From NCBI GenBank assembly GCA_025094145.1, contig JALLLS010000091.1:1-64000 (forward strand): DNA of 64,000 bases. Direction: 5' to 3'. Source of the stretch: Spinellus fusiger. Lineage: Eukaryota; Mucoromycota; Mucoromycetes; Mucorales; Phycomycetaceae. A model generated the notes under the pieces. It was not told where the DNA came from and ran no database searches. It worked only from the letters and a program-made list of their open reading frames with translations. A program made the translations under genes and the position numbers. How positions within the stretch are numbered: position 1 is the first letter of the stretch; every line of letters starts with the position of its first letter. This document shows positions 48,198 to 60,795 of the stretch, one piece after another.

Positions 48198-49120
48198 TCT
48201 TTGGGGCTATATCAATTTTAAATTAAAGGTGTTCAAACCAAAGTTGTACAAAAGACAAGACATTGAAGCTTTGTAATCATGATCTTTCTGCTGTATTGAA
48301 CTTGAGACATAGTCTGCTGTTTCTAAAGGAAAATAACGCATACCCAGAGTGTTTGTGTGTTTGTGGGTGTGTGTGTGTGTGTGTGTGTATGTGGATATAA
48401 CAAAAGAAAGAACGACACAAAGGATACACTAGGAGCCAAGAAAAGGTCCAAGCCTTCTTGTTTATCCTTCTCTCCAGTGATCACTAGAGCTTTGGTTGAC
48501 TCACTGACGGAAACCCATGCTACAAGTAAACTATCTAAAGAATAATGAAATGTGTCTTATTGTACCTTGTCATGCAAAAGAGATTATAATATCTAGTACA
48601 CTTATCATAATCAAATGGATACAGACCCTTATATAGTTTATGACAATCAATCAAAGTTATTTTTCTTAATCCAGACTATTTTCGAGTGTGAAGAAGTATA
48701 AAAAATTCAACCTCTAGTTGTTACATTTTGGACTAAATCACCCTAGGAATATACCTTGATTTCTTTAAAAATAGGCTTTAGCATTGTAGCAAAAATACAT
48801 TATATTCGATTAAGTTGAGATCTGAATAAACTCTTTACACAGTCTACTGTCTGTCAATTTTTGTTATTTATTTTTAGCATAAATAACATAATTATTTCCC
48901 TGTAACCTGTAATTTCCCTGGGGTGATGTCTTAACAATACATCCATACACTTTATAAATCCATATTGTCTTGTACATTTTAAATACCCTCAACATATATT
49001 AATATATCAAAGCAGCCCTATAACATGATATCACTACCTTGAGGTTGATTGGTTTACACCATCTTTTCTTTTGCTTCTTCTTTCTCTCTCTTGTCCTTTT
49101 TCATTGATTTGTCTAGTTAT
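48198..49120. other. Intergenic, no gene recognised
   Basis: Contains a (GT)n microsatellite at about 48357-48388. Otherwise AT-rich and featureless. Confidence 0.5.
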
Positions 49121-50209
49121 TATGGATACTAAATTAACGTACGGGCAAGCCTATTGTCTGGTTCTTGGATTTCCTCCGAATAAAGAAAATCATGAAAAAG
49201 CGAGACTATACTTTGAAACAAGCCTTCTAGATATGTGCTATATGGATTCGCTTTGATCAATGCGTCCCATTGCAATTGGCCGATATTTGATTTCTCGCGA
49301 TCCTTTTACATACCGTTCTTATATTACTGCTCGCCCTTCAAGCTCCTCCAGAATACCTGATTGTTCAACTGAGGATACAGAGCATGGAAGATACTAGTGA
49401 TAACAACAATGAAGCTGATACTTATGAACCTTTGCCCGTAACGAAGGAACGTGTTTTACACGTCCTAAAAAAACTTTTCAAGTACACAACCCTCCAACAG
49501 TGAAATGTATGAAGTGTGTTGTAAGCACAGCGACAACAATAACAGCCACAGACTGATGATTAAGTCATCTCCTCTCTACAACATAATCTATAGTTAAGCC
49601 ACCACATAAAGTCTACCAAATAAGCCTTAGTTTACAGGTACCCGAAAAGCAGCAACAGATCTTTCTTTGTTTACAGCCACCTGTCTATTTAGTGCAAATT
49701 CAAGGTCGAATTTGTTTGAATAAAGGCATCTTGCCTTTGAGTCCGATATTCTTTCTTGAATTTAATAGGTGTTTGTCTCTCCTCTTTTCAGTGCTGCAGT
49801 GTATCTGGAAGTTTATGATAAGAAGCAAGGTGATGGCATGGTAAGAAGTGGTCAGCTTGATAATTGTGCCGGCACTACACAGGATCTGACTTACAGACTA
49901 CAAACAAATAGGAAGCCAATAAGATTAGTTGTGATCGATTACGTTGGTCTCTCCACATATTTTGAGGACATTCACCAGTTCTTTAGCAAGTACAAGCAGA
50001 TCGTGGAGCTTGTTGTAGATATTGAATACACGTTTGATATCATTTCAAGAGCTGATGTCTTGAGTGATCATAGCGTATCAACCAGGTTCAACTATCGCAT
50101 TGGGCCTCAAAAGCAAAAGCCATGCATTCGTAGAGAATTAGTCTCTCATTTGTTCTCCCATCCTTTTTTTTTTAAAAAAAAATTCAATGCGATTATGATA
50201 CCTAATTAA
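49121..50209 (+). pseudogene. Broken hypothetical gene interrupted by an LTR-B insertion
   Basis: Starts MDTKLTYGQAYCLVLGFPPN (49121, stop 49255-49257), continues in another frame (MRPIAIGRYLISRDPFTYRS, 49259-49400) and again from 49383 (MEDTSDNNNEADTYEPLPVT; other frame CFTRPKKTFQVHNPPTVKCM). LTR-B lies at 49517-49767. The frame then resumes as CCSVSGSL / AAVYLEVYDKKQGDGMVRSG, followed by PIRLVVIDYVGLSTYFEDIH and FFSKYKQIVELVVDIEY up to 50209. The last part, with alternating beta-like strands and helices, could be an RNA-recognition fold as in ORF1/gag-type proteins, but I do not recognise the family. Whether all pieces belong to one ancestor is inference from order and strand. Confidence 0.4.
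49517..49767 (+). mobile_element. Solo LTR, family LTR-B, diverged copy
   Basis: TGTTGTAAGCACAGCGACAA...TTTCTTGAATTTAATA matches the 45966-46221 copy along its length, about 80% by eye, opposite orientation. The last CA has become TA. The flanks AGTG/GGTG suggest a decayed 4-bp duplication. Confidence 0.6.
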
Positions 50210-50729
50210 TAAACTTAAATCTTCCCCCTCTCATTAATTACATAAAATAAAATTGTCTATTATGCTTGCCACACTTCCCTTTTATTAAGCATGTCAAATT
50301 CATTATCAAAAATGTAAATGCACAGAACGAGAAAAAACACAATGAAAAAATATGTCAAACACAACAAAGTAGGATGCCGCCTACCTTGACTCAAAGAATC
50401 GATCTTGGATCAAAGACTTTGTTTGTAAACGCTTTATATATAACCCTATTAAATCATGAACACAGCTATAACAGATCACTGAGCCTTCAGGTCCAAGTAA
50501 TATCATATCTAATATCCATTAATCCACAAGATCTAATCTGCTCAATTATTATTAACTGTGATATTAGAGAGCAAAAAAAAGTCTTTGAAAATAAGAGTGA
50601 TGATAGAATGAGTCTCTTTGTAATTCTTTTAATTAACAGTGAGAAGAGTGTTGTGAAGAATTTTACCATAATTGGAAGGTCACTCTCTTAAGAATTAGGA
50701 CTCATTTATTACTAAACTAAGAAGGGAAC
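50210..50729. other. Intergenic, no gene recognised
   Basis: AT-rich. A 141-codon plus-strand frame starting near 50266 has no recognisable motif and a composition like the surrounding DNA; it is not called as a gene. The LINE target lies at its right edge. Confidence 0.4.
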
Positions 50730-50744
50730 TCTATCGAATATCAA
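50730..50744. repeat. Target-site duplication, left copy, of the LINE
   Basis: TCTATCGAATATCAA, repeated perfectly at 55991-56005. Confidence 0.95.
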
Positions 50745-50745
50745 C

Positions 50746-52071
50746 ATAGCTCTTCCCGCTAAAAATTCGGACTCGCCAAGTGGTGCACATAGCCCACCCA
50801 ACACACCTCATGGACCAAAACAACAGCGTAAAGCAATACCTTTTCGTTCTTACTCGGCAGCAGCCAAGTACAAGACTGTTCCTCTTACACCACCAGTGAA
50901 AAATCTTACAAAGGCTCCAGCCTCATTACCCCGAGTCTGGCGTCAGGCTTCCAGCAAGAAGCCTTGTATCTTCTATGATGTCACCAACACCAAAGTGACA
51001 TCCTCTCAATTTTACAGGGAGGCCCTTAAAGCCTTCCCTATTGGTATAGGCTTGGCCATGGCCACCCATAAAGAAGGATCTCGGACGATCGTGGAGGTCA
51101 TCCTTCAGTCTGAGGAGCACTGTGTTGCTGCCTGTGAAGGTAGTGGCTTGGAAGTTGGAGGCAGTGTCTTCAAGGCCTACCCAGCTATCCCCGGTGACTG
51201 CAAAGTTACCGAGCTCTCCCTCAAAAACCTTCCTTTTGATGATACTGAGAGTGTGCGTGCAGGACTATTAGAATCCCTCACACCATATGGGAAGGTTCTG
51301 GAAGTAGGACTACATGTGGAGGAACATGGAGAGTGGTATCTAGGAAGGGGGTATGCTTTCCTGGCATGTACTGCCTCTCCAACGGTCAGTTTTAAGCCAT
51401 TGAGCCATAGAGTAGAGTGGTACGATGGTTCAAGTACGTTTTTTGCTACGTGGCTGGATATGCCAGAGCACTGCTCCTACTGCCACAAAGAGGGCCATTC
51501 AAGAGAACGGTGCCCCACTCGCCCTAAACGGATATGTTATGGGTGTCAAGAAGAAGGACATGTAGCAGTCAATTGTCCTAGAAACAGAGATGACTTGGGC
51601 CGTAAGCGTCCTAAGGTCGTGCAGTCAGTACCCACCACAGAGCCTATTGAGCTCACTAAGAACACACCTGCCACCACCACCACCTCTCCCCTCACAGAGC
51701 AAGATAAAGGAAAAGAAGTGGAAAAGAAGGAAAAGGCCTTGGAAGGGAAGAGAGAGGTGAAAGCCTTAGAAGAAGATAAAGAGCATGAAGGGAATAAAGA
51801 AGATGAGGAAGGAGATGTCTCTGATGATAACATGGAGCACTTTGCTGATGCCGTAGATAGGGCAGAAACCTCAATAACACTAACACTGGGTACAGTCTCC
51901 CCAATCAGAACAGACAAGTCTCTTACAGCTTTAGAGAAAACAAAGATACTAGCCAAGACTCAGATTAAGAAAAAGGTTAAGACAGCCTTTAAGCATGCTC
52001 CATTGACACATACAAAGACCAGGAGTGGTCGCACTACTAAGACACCAAGCCGCTTAGGCATATATGTCTAA
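50746..52071 (+). CDS. LINE ORF1, nucleic-acid-binding protein with two CCHC zinc knuckles (5'-truncated)
   Basis: The frame is open from the element's first base to TAA at 52069-52071. The first in-frame ATG is only at ~51058, so the natural start was probably lost with the 5' end. An RRM-like region (TELSLKNLPFDDTESVRAGL...VGLHVEEHGEWYLGRGYAFL) precedes two zinc knuckles, CSYCHKEGHSRERC and CYGCQEEGHVAVNC (C-x2-C-x4-H-x4-C, about 190 and 212 codons after 50896). A long Lys/Glu-rich acidic tail and a basic C-terminus (THTKTRSGRTTKTPSRLG) follow. ORF1 proteins of this type coat LINE RNA and act as nucleic-acid chaperones. Its stop overlaps the ORF2 start by 8 bases (ATGTCTAA), which suggests ORF2 is made by reinitiation. 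Confidence 0.88.
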   Translation: MALPAKNSDSPSGAHSPPNTPHGPKQQRKAIPFRSYSAAAKYKTVPLTPPVKNLTKAPASLPRVWRQASSKKPCIFYDVTNTKVTSSQFYREALKAFPIGIGLAMATHKEGSRTIVEVILQSEEHCVAACEGSGLEVGGSVFKAYPAIPGDCKVTELSLKNLPFDDTESVRAGLLESLTPYGKVLEVGLHVEEHGEWYLGRGYAFLACTASPTVSFKPLSHRVEWYDGSSTFFATWLDMPEHCSYCHKEGHSRERCPTRPKRICYGCQEEGHVAVNCPRNRDDLGRKRPKVVQSVPTTEPIELTKNTPATTTTSPLTEQDKGKEVEKKEKALEGKREVKALEEDKEHEGNKEDEEGDVSDDNMEHFADAVDRAETSITLTLGTVSPIRTDKSLTALEKTKILAKTQIKKKVKTAFKHAPLTHTKTRSGRTTKTPSRLGIYV

Positions 52072-55000
52072 CAACCTTTTTAGGATCGGCAGCCTAAACT
52101 GTCGAAGTCTTGTCATGTCTTCTGATGCATCTTCTAGGCGAAGTCTTGTTCGTTTTTTACGAATGCAAGATCTTCATTTAGTGGCTCTTCAAGAGACAAA
52201 TGCTTCTCCCAACTTTGTTCCCACTCTTGACCTTGAATTCCAAACCACATCTAGCCTGTGGTCTCAACACTGCGGCTTAGTGTCTTTGGATTCTTCAATA
52301 TTACTTTCTCTTGTCCTTCCTTCTTTAGATTTGGATGGTCGTGCACTACGGGCCACTGTCTCTCACTCTAACAATTTCTTTGATCCATTTGATCTTCTTG
52401 TCATCTATGCTCCAGCACAAGCTGGACCCAGGAAGACCTTTTTTCAATCACTTCTACAACAATTGTCTGATCCACAAGAATCTGACGGTTTTAAACGCCT
52501 GGTCCTTGCTGGAGATTTCAATTATTCTTCTTCTTTCTTGTCTCCTGTTCGTGGTGTGCCTTCTTCTTGGATTAACACACTAGCATCTCACTTCCTGGAC
52601 TGCCTTACAGCTCCAAATATGCTCCCTCTACCTACTTTTCGTCGAGCTAATTCTAGTTCTTGCATCGATTATATCTTCTCATCCAACGACATGGCACCCT
52701 TTGTGCACTCTTCGAATGTGGAGTTTATCTCTTCTGCTTGGACAGACCATGCTCTTCTTACCACAGTCTTTTCTTTTGGCCCGACACCTCATGGTAAAGG
52801 GATTTATCGTGCTAATCCAGCTTTGGCTGCAAAACCTGCTTTCCAGGATAAACTTTCCTCTGTTTTGACGGATCTTTTTCCTCAGCTTAATGCTTTGGAC
52901 ACTCAGTGCCAGTGGGAAAGAGTAAAAGAGTCTGTTAGACAGACAGCTCAACAATTTGGTCGCAAGCAAGCTGCTTGGCGCCAACAGCAATTGAAATTGC
53001 TTCAACGCAAACGTAACCGTATTCTCCGCAACTATCGCTACACCTCTTATCTCACTACTCTTCTTCCTCCTGTTGAGACACAGATTGCTGTGATCCAGCG
53101 AGAGATAATAGAGATTGCTGCTTTGAAGGCCGGAAAGCATTGGAGGGAACATGGAGAGATGTCAGCAGGGTATCTGAAGCGCACTGTAACCACCAGGCAA
53201 CAGCAGCGATCTATCCCTAGTCTTTGTCACCCCAATACCAACAACTTGTGCACCACTCCTAGCGAGAAAACTGAGGCTGCTCAGTACTTCTACAAACAAT
53301 TGTACACTCCAGATCCAATTGAGGATACAGCCCTTGCTTCTGCATTAGAGGCTATTCCCACATCATGCATCATACCAGCTACTGTTAGAGATAAGCTATG
53401 CGATCCATTCACTATGGATGATCTTTTGATAGGTGTTTCACACACACCACGTCGAAGTAGTCCTGGCTCAGATGGAATTCCATATGAAATTCTTGCTCTC
53501 GTTGTTCAACATCACCTGTATGGCAATTTAGTCAGAGAAGTGTACAAAGATGCTCTGGTGTCTGGTATCTTCCCTCCTAGTTGGCGTGATACAGTTATGG
53601 TACTTTTGCCCAAGACAGGTGATCTCTCTTTGCTTCGCAATTGGAGACCCATCTCTCTCATTAACGCAGACGCTAAAGTGTTCACTCGCTTGGTGAATGC
53701 ACGTATCATTGGTAAATGTGGATCCTTGGTAAACCCCTGTCAGACTGGCTTTGTGCGTGGTAGGTTCATAGCTGACAATGGTATGATGGCACGACTGGTG
53801 ATGGAAGATGCCCAGAGGTGTGGATCTTCTAGTATTGGTGTGATGATAGATCAGGAAAAGGCGTACGACCGTGTTCACCCCCTGTATCTATCTTCTGTTC
53901 TTCTTCGGTTTGGCTTTCCTCCCCAGTTAGTCAACTCTATCACAGCCCTCTTCTTTGGAACCAAGATTCGTGTTAATGTTAATGGGTTCTTATCCTTACC
54001 AATACCCCAAGACAGAGGCTTGCGTCAGGGTGATCCACTATCTCCTGTACTGTTCAACTTGGCCTTTGAACCATTATTACGCTGTATCCTCAATGATCCT
54101 CAGTTCAATGGCTACTCTCTTGTTCACACCAACCCGCACTCTTTTGAGCCTATTCCTGCTCCTGTCAAACTATTGGCCTATGCTGATGATGCCCTGATTT
54201 TTCTTAAAGATCAGCAGGACTTGAATAGACTGCAATTACATTTGGATCTCTACAGTAAGGCGTCTAATGCGAAAATCAATTTTGCAAAGACCCAAGCCTT
54301 TTCTCTTTCTGGTGCATCTTTGCCCTCTTGGCAACCTGCTCTTGAACAGCATGGTATGACCAGTTGGCACGACAGACATTCTACTCATCCATTGATTTAT
54401 CTTGGGTTCCCACTGTATACTTCTTTGGCTCAGAGAGATGTGTTCTGCACTCGACTGCTGGATACTATCAGTACGGCATGTCAGATCCATTCACAACGTC
54501 AGCTGTCTGTTCTTGGTAGAGCAACTGTTATGAATACTCTTATTCTTTCGAGGGCATGGCATGTTCTCAGGGTGATCCCTGTTTCTAAGCTTTTCTTTCG
54601 TCGACTCCAGTCAATTATCTCTTCTTTTCTTCAACGCCGCATGTTTCCTGTTGTTCGTTACTCTTTTCTTACTGCACCCAAGGGTAAAGGAGGATTGGGT
54701 ATATTGGATCCACCTAGACAGCAATTAGCACTGCAATGGCGTTGGCTTGCACCTCTACTTTCACCTCGTGCCAGTGGCTCCTTTGCTACTGTTTATATCA
54801 GACATGTTCTTCAGTCTCTGTGCAATGTTGGTGACTATCTTATCCCACTTTTCTTTCCGTCTTCTCGCCCTTTCTTTTTGCAAAATGGCCTCAATTCTCT
54901 AGCCACTTTGCTTAAAGCCATGGATGCCTTGCCCCGGTCTCTCTTTGATTGTTCTCTGTCACCAACCACATGCTTGACTTTACCATTGAAGGATGTTTGG

Positions 55001-55858
55001 CAAGTAAACTCAGAGACATTTAAAGACTCTCTTGGATACCGAAAACTTCTGGTCAAAGATGCATTTTTCTTTGATCCATCTCTACAGGGACTTCGATGGA
55101 AGCCAGTAGCAGATTTACAAGTAGCCCCCCGCTTGATTCACCGTCTTCGTCGTGCCCATGCTAGAAAGAAAATTCTCTTAGCTGCTCTGCTAGTGAGATG
55201 TTGTCTTCCTCCCCTGACGGTTGATTCTGATGAACATAGACCAGGGATCTACGATCTTTGCCCAGTGGTGAGCTGCCTGAAATTAGGAAATATTCCTATT
55301 CACAAACTGAGCTCTCGCTCTTTCCGTCGCCTGGCTCTGCCTGCTCAAGCAGTTCCTTCCTTCAGCCATCCTCTCACAGCAATACAGTAGAAGGACTTCT
55401 GGCACTTTCAAATACAACACTCGGCGCGCAATGTGTGGTTTCGCCTACTTCATGGTAAACTACCTTGCCGCCAACGACTCCACTCTCTTGTTCCTGCAGT
55501 TTTTGCTTCCAGCTCTTGTCCCTTGTGCAACCACCCTGTTGAAGATCCTCTTCACTTCTTATTCCAATGCCCACCCAAGTGGCAGGTTTGGTTTGATGTC
55601 TGGTCGTCTCAATTTGGACATGCACCTACCTTCTTAACCATTTCCGATGCTCTTTTTGCATTATCTTTTCCATACGAAAATGCACATGAGTCTATGTACT
55701 CTTGCCAAATCATCAGTTCAATTTTACTAGCCATTTGGAGAGCCCATTGGAGACTTATTTTTGATGATGAGCCTTTTCTACCCCCTGTGGTAGCCCAACG
55801 TGCAGTCTCTTTGGTGACTACTCTGGCAGAAGAGCAAGAGCTAGACAGTTATCAGTAG
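52064..55858 (+). CDS. LINE ORF2: APE endonuclease - reverse transcriptase, one in-frame stop
   Basis: 1264 codons in one frame, broken only by TAG at 55388-55390. Residues 1-230 form an apurinic-type endonuclease (IGSLNCRSL, ALQETNA, LAGDFNYSS, SCIDYIFSS, SAWTDHALL). Residues ~450-800 are the reverse transcriptase: RSSPGSDGIPYEIL, LPKTGDLSLLRNWRPISLIN, TGFVRGRFIADN, VMIDQEKAYDRVHPLYL, GLRQGDPLSPVLFNLAF and catalytic YADD at ~706-709, then IYLGFPL. After the stop the same frame continues with WFRLLHGKLP and a C-terminal zinc motif CPLCNHPVEDPLHFLFQC. In this family ORF2 nicks the target and primes reverse transcription on the nick. The lost part includes the Cys/His motif needed for mobility in known LINEs, so the copy is probably inactive unless the stop is read through. 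Confidence 0.95.
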
Positions 55859-55990
55859 TTGTTTTATTTTATTTTGTTTCCTTTTATTTTGTCCTTTATA
55901 GATATATCCTTTTCTCTCGCCCTCCTCCCTCCTTCTGATAGGTTGTGCGTGTAAATAAAATTGAAGTCAGTGACTTCCATACAAAAAAAA

Positions 55991-56005
55991 TCTATCGAAT
56001 ATCAA
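55991..56005. repeat. Target-site duplication, right copy, of the LINE
   Basis: TCTATCGAATATCAA directly after the A8 tail; identical to 50730-50744. Confidence 0.95.
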
Positions 56006-56926
56006 GGGATGTTGATAGTTCATAGTAGTTCTATAGCATACCCTTGAATTCAATACCATTAGAAAAGGCATAAAAGACGTAGTCATTCTATTCATTAAAT
56101 AACAGAGTTTAACTACACGTTCTACTGTTCCATATACCATTGGCCTAGCAAGCACAAAGACGACACCCTGATTATTCCTCATGAGCCTATATTACGATTC
56201 AATAGCTATAGCAAAATTGTAAATATCATTGGAGGATTGAGACATAAATCATTATAGAACACAAAGTAGAAACAATAGTGTCTTTATTTCCTTAAGGGTA
56301 AGGCTGGGATGGGGTAGCCTTGCATCACCTATTTTTCCTACTTTCTTATTCTCCTACTTTTTCTTTTTCTTCTTTTTGTACTCTTGTTACTGAAAGTACT
56401 TATATCTATCTATCTATATAAACCTATTGTTTTATCATATCACATAAGATAACCATCAAGTACAATCTATAAATGATATAAACATACGATATAAATATAA
56501 ATATATATCTTAAACTATATCTTTAACTCAGCTAACTCTAGAGTAAAAGAATCCATCACTTATTGAACTGATGGTCATATTCTTTGAAATATACTGTATT
56601 TAATTTATTTTACTGGATAATAAGAGATGAGGCTATTTTTACTTTTATGAGGTATCTTTAGTGTATGAACTAAAAGCTTTTCTTTATTTCTGTCCTAATC
56701 AATAAAAAGAAAGCAGAACAGTCAAGACAAATATAATACTGTTCCTAATTATTTACACTGTGAAAATGACCCATTAATTAAGACACTTTATTATTATGAC
56801 TTGGTAAATCATTCTTTTCTCTTATTAATCTACCTGCCATCCAATATCTTATAAAAGAAAAAGGATGTGTGAGCAACATATCAGTACTAAATATACATCG
56901 ATGGTGCATACGGAATCCTTTGATAG

Positions 56927-56959
<33 letters not shown>

Positions 56960-57579
56960 TGTTACAAAGAAAGAGAATGGCGGATAATTAATAGTGGAGA
57001 CTCACTTCAAATACTTTAATATAACTCCATGTCCTTCACCGATCCTTTATTCATTATAATAACCACAAAAAAAGAGCGCCGCTTGGTATTCCTGTCAATA
57101 ATAATAACTTTTCTGTCATTTCGATCGGGCGTCTGTTCTTATATGTTGAGACGAGATAAGTATACAATAGTATAATATTCTCATCCTTCTTATTGAGCTA
57201 ACCATCAACTTGCACTAAATTGTCCTTACAGCTTAGTTGTACTTATTTATTTATCTATCTATCTATCTCTTTAGAGACAGAAACAGGCCATGTTAAAAAC
57301 AGAAACTTATATTTTAATGTAAACTGTACTCTTGTGTTTCAAACATCTCATTTATTGATTACTTCCCACTTCACGACTACTGCAGCAAAACTAGGACACA
57401 CTATTGTCAATGGCAGTGAATAGAGTATGTCTGAATTGCCTCTCTGTTTCTTTGTTATCTTGGTCCATAAGACCAGGCTAAATATTTATTTGTCATCCTC
57501 ATCGGAACTTTAGCGAAACAATCAATGGGTTCCACCGTAGATAGTATTTCTTTGAGACATCCGGAAAAGGGTTTCTTGA
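56006..57579. other. Intergenic, no gene recognised
   Basis: AT-rich with a (TTA)n microsatellite at ~56930-56959 and a TATC run at ~57247-57267. No gene. Confidence 0.5.
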
Positions 57580-58010
57580 GACGAATCTAAAGGAGCACTC
57601 TACGTCGAGTCTCATCATGAAATATTTATTAAGTTTTATGACTGTGTGGAATAGTTTCTGTTTTTTTTACAAGAGGTTCAAAGAAAACTCTTTATGGAGT
57701 GATGAGATGTATGTCAATTTATGACTCTACATAACAAGAAAGACAGAGAGCGGCCCTTTTTATTCTATAGTTTGGATTACAGTAGAATCATTGGCTAGTA
57801 TGGTCATTAGTATTAAGGAAAATACTGCTACTCAATGGAAATATTCAAATATGTATCAGTCTATTTTTGCAATAAATCTATAGAGAATAGGCTCTCATTT
57901 TCATCTTCTTTCTACCAGACAGTGCATTTCTTTCTTTACTCTAGAGATATATTATGGATCCATTCTTCAATAATGACTGAGGCAGAAAAGCATCTTTCTA
58001 TCAACAGGCT
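57580..58010 (+). pseudogene. Possible mariner/Tc1 transposase remnant
   Basis: The plus strand reads RFKENSLWSDEMYVNL near 57675-57720 (like the FxxxxLWSDE first-Asp block) and, ~200 bp on, STRQCISFFTL where FQQDNAP-type sequence is expected. Too weak for a firm call. Confidence 0.3.
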
Positions 58011-60194
58011 TTTTTTATTTTATTATTTTATTATTTTATTATTTTTATTATTTTTATTATTTTTACTTTCAGACTAATTTCCAATCATTATCCCCTTTGT
58101 AAGTTCTTTGACAGTCTATTGTAAGTTCCTATTCAGCAACAAAGAAAAAAGAATCCTAATGCTTCTTCTCATAAGCATTCCCAATGCACTGTTAGGTAGA
58201 ATTCCTTATAGTATCAACACACTATTAGTCATTGTGTCTTATACTGAGAATAAAGAATGGAGTGTCTTTTTTATATTTTTTATATTTTTTATATTTATTT
58301 ATCTTCTGTTTGGCTTTATGTATTATTACAACCTTGTAACTTCCAGTTGTTCATTATTCTATGGATAAAGTATATGTTTTGGCTTTCTCCTTGTCTTTAT
58401 TATCTTGCATGTAATCCATGATATTTTTTTATAGATTCTTTCATAGCCCTTATATTCTGTTATTATATCTTACAAGGAACAGTCCACCTACTCTTAAATA
58501 CCAACTCTGATAATACTTTTTATCTGTAATTTATTCTTGAATGGAATCCCATCTCTGGTTCAGTCGGACCCTATACTTTGTATCTGAAACTGTTTCCTAG
58601 CACCATTTTCTTTCAAGCTCCCCCCTTTTATTAATCAAAAGTAGAGTGCTTAGTGTTGTGTATGTTAGTTGCTTAGTGTAGAGTGGCATATGATGGTTGC
58701 TAAGGGTAGGGCAGTGTCTATTTACTCCATCTTCCCAACCAAGTACACATCTTGTTATGTGTGGGGATGGACCCTTGCCTCATGACACAACAAGAGCTGT
58801 CGTTTATTATTGCATTTATTGCATTTATTATTTTTATTGTTGCATTTATTATTTTTATTATTGCATTTATTTCTATTAGCGAATTAGGAAGAAACCACGT
58901 GAGAATCTTTCTATCACTGTAAAGCGATTATTGTGAGATGACGTTAGGGATAATAGCTAACAATGCACTGACCCAAAATAAGGAACCGAGGGATTGAATC
59001 CACGCGTGTATGTTTGTAGCAACAGCAGCAGTGGCAGCAACAGCCAATCATTAAGAATCAAAGTATAGATTGACCCCAATGTTCTCTTAATAGGTAGGAG
59101 CATCATTTTTATGTTTTTGTGGGTAGACTCTTCTCACTACACTCATTGCTTGGACAAAGAGCATCTAAAGATAAGCGTCCATTTATGTTTATTTTTGGAA
59201 AGACAAACAAGAACAACAGCTTGATCATTTCTCTGAATAGAGAAGCTTCTGCTTCTTTATCAAGCCTACTCTTTCTTCTTACCCATGCAGATCAATGCGT
59301 GGGCCTGTTGTGGTATCATTGGAAGATCTTTACAGGAGTTATCAAACAATGGAGCACGATAAGAACAAAGGCCCTTTCTATCTCTATGAGGTGCCTCTGT
59401 AGAATAACCATTTTTCTTGTTCCTTTCAAAACATGAGTGCTGTGTCTTTTCCCCATTATTTGTCTTTGTCTATTTGTCTTTATTTGTCTTTATTTATATC
59501 TACACAACTGACAGAGTTCAGCTCAGGAATCAAAATCATAGTATCAGTTAGCACCACTACCCACTGTTGAGGATGTAGACATGGACATTAAGAAGGAGGG
59601 AGGAAAAAGACAACACACCAGCAGGGTATGTCCTCCTAGTGTTGTTGTTGTTGTTGTTGTGTGTGTGGATTGACTCTATAAAGTGATTCGAGTGCTGCAA
59701 CTCAAAAATAGACTCTCTTTGTTGCTCCCATTACTGCCCAATGTCGCTGTTTCAACCCCCACCTTCTGCCGATGGTATTTATAATTTATAGTTTATAGTT
59801 CCTGGGCTACACACCAGGAGGTCTTTAGGATATAGAAGGAAATAGTCGAAATACAATTGTTTAGAAATGACATGGATTTGAAAAGGAGCAAATAAAGTGA
59901 AATATATTCATGTTAGTTTTTAAATAAAGATTATTATTATAATTTACCTGTAAATATCTGAATCCCGAAGGAAACCACTTTCGATGTGGCGATATATGAT
60001 ATGAATGCATCAAAGAATATCTATTCTTATGTGACTGTATAGATACCCTTTGATGCATTCACATCTCTGTTCTAAACAATTCCGCAACTTTGGCAAGCGC
60101 GGATACTGTTGAAATCTACTAATACCTCAGTGAGGATATTTGTGTTATAAGTGTGGCAGATCTTAAGAACAAAAATAAGAGTAACTGTTAGAAG
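58011..60194. other. Intergenic, no gene recognised
   Basis: Low-complexity TTATTT arrays at 58010-58070, 58265-58300 and 58810-58870. A (GTT)n tract at ~59640-59660. A 105-codon frame at 59119-59436 shows no motif. Confidence 0.45.
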
Positions 60195-60795
60195 AGCTTT
60201 TCATCTGGGCTTGAGCTCATTGTAATCTATAAGACATAGTACTGACTCTTCTTCTAATAGATAACATATGACTTATTATTCTCAAGACAAACACTAAGTA
60301 CAAGGTAAGTTTACTATCTCTCTTGATTGAATTATTACTAATACACTCTTTTCTGTTATTAGATAGGTTAAAACTCTTTCTCAAGTCAGCCTTAGGTGGT
60401 CTTCTTCCTTCTATATTATCAATACTATTTAGGGTGTATTCCCAAGCATAGTAATATATATCCCAAGAATAAAGCATAAGGCTTTTAGAGTGTATTTACT
60501 ATTGCTATGAAGGAATACGCCTAGAACAGTAGTAGCTATAGTAATAGTATAGTATTAGCTACAGTATTATTAGCTATATTATTATAATAAACAATTCTAT
60601 CCATTAACAATTTTGTTCATAAACTATTATTTATTGATAATACAATTTGATTCGATGTATTCCATAAAAAGAAATAGAAATTTAGATACTTGCAAACCTT
60701 TGATTTTAAATACAGATCCATAAAAGGCAACTTTTTTGTAATGTAAAAGGAAGGAGATATCAGCGCTTAAAGGCCAGAAAAATCTCCTGGGCTAG
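60195..60795. mobile_element. Element M, copy 3 (partial, diverged)
   Basis: Matches the M2 sequence in order: GAGCTCATTGTAATCTATAA, CCCAAGAATAAAGCATAAGG..., GATAATACAATTTGATTCGA..., ACTTGCAAACCTTTGATTTT, ending near GCGCTTAAAGGCCAGAAAAA. Spacer lengths differ and the terminal CACACC is lost. It lacks the Tc1 insertion present in copy 2. Confidence 0.6.

Larger units (their letters stand above)
50745..55990 (+). mobile_element. Young LINE (APE-type non-LTR retrotransposon), nearly full length
   Basis: 5246 bp between perfect 15-bp target duplications, with ORF1, ORF2, a ~130-bp 3' UTR containing AATAAA and an A8 tail just before the right duplication. ORF1 is open from the first bases but has no ATG near its beginning, so the copy is probably truncated slightly at the 5' end. 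Confidence 0.95.

Noticed and set aside
50266..50691. 141-codon plus-strand frame left of the LINE
   Set aside because: AT-rich composition typical of random frames, no recognisable domain; left as unassigned.
59119..59436. 105-codon plus-strand frame
   Set aside because: No motif, no splice-consistent neighbours, composition like the surrounding intergenic DNA.
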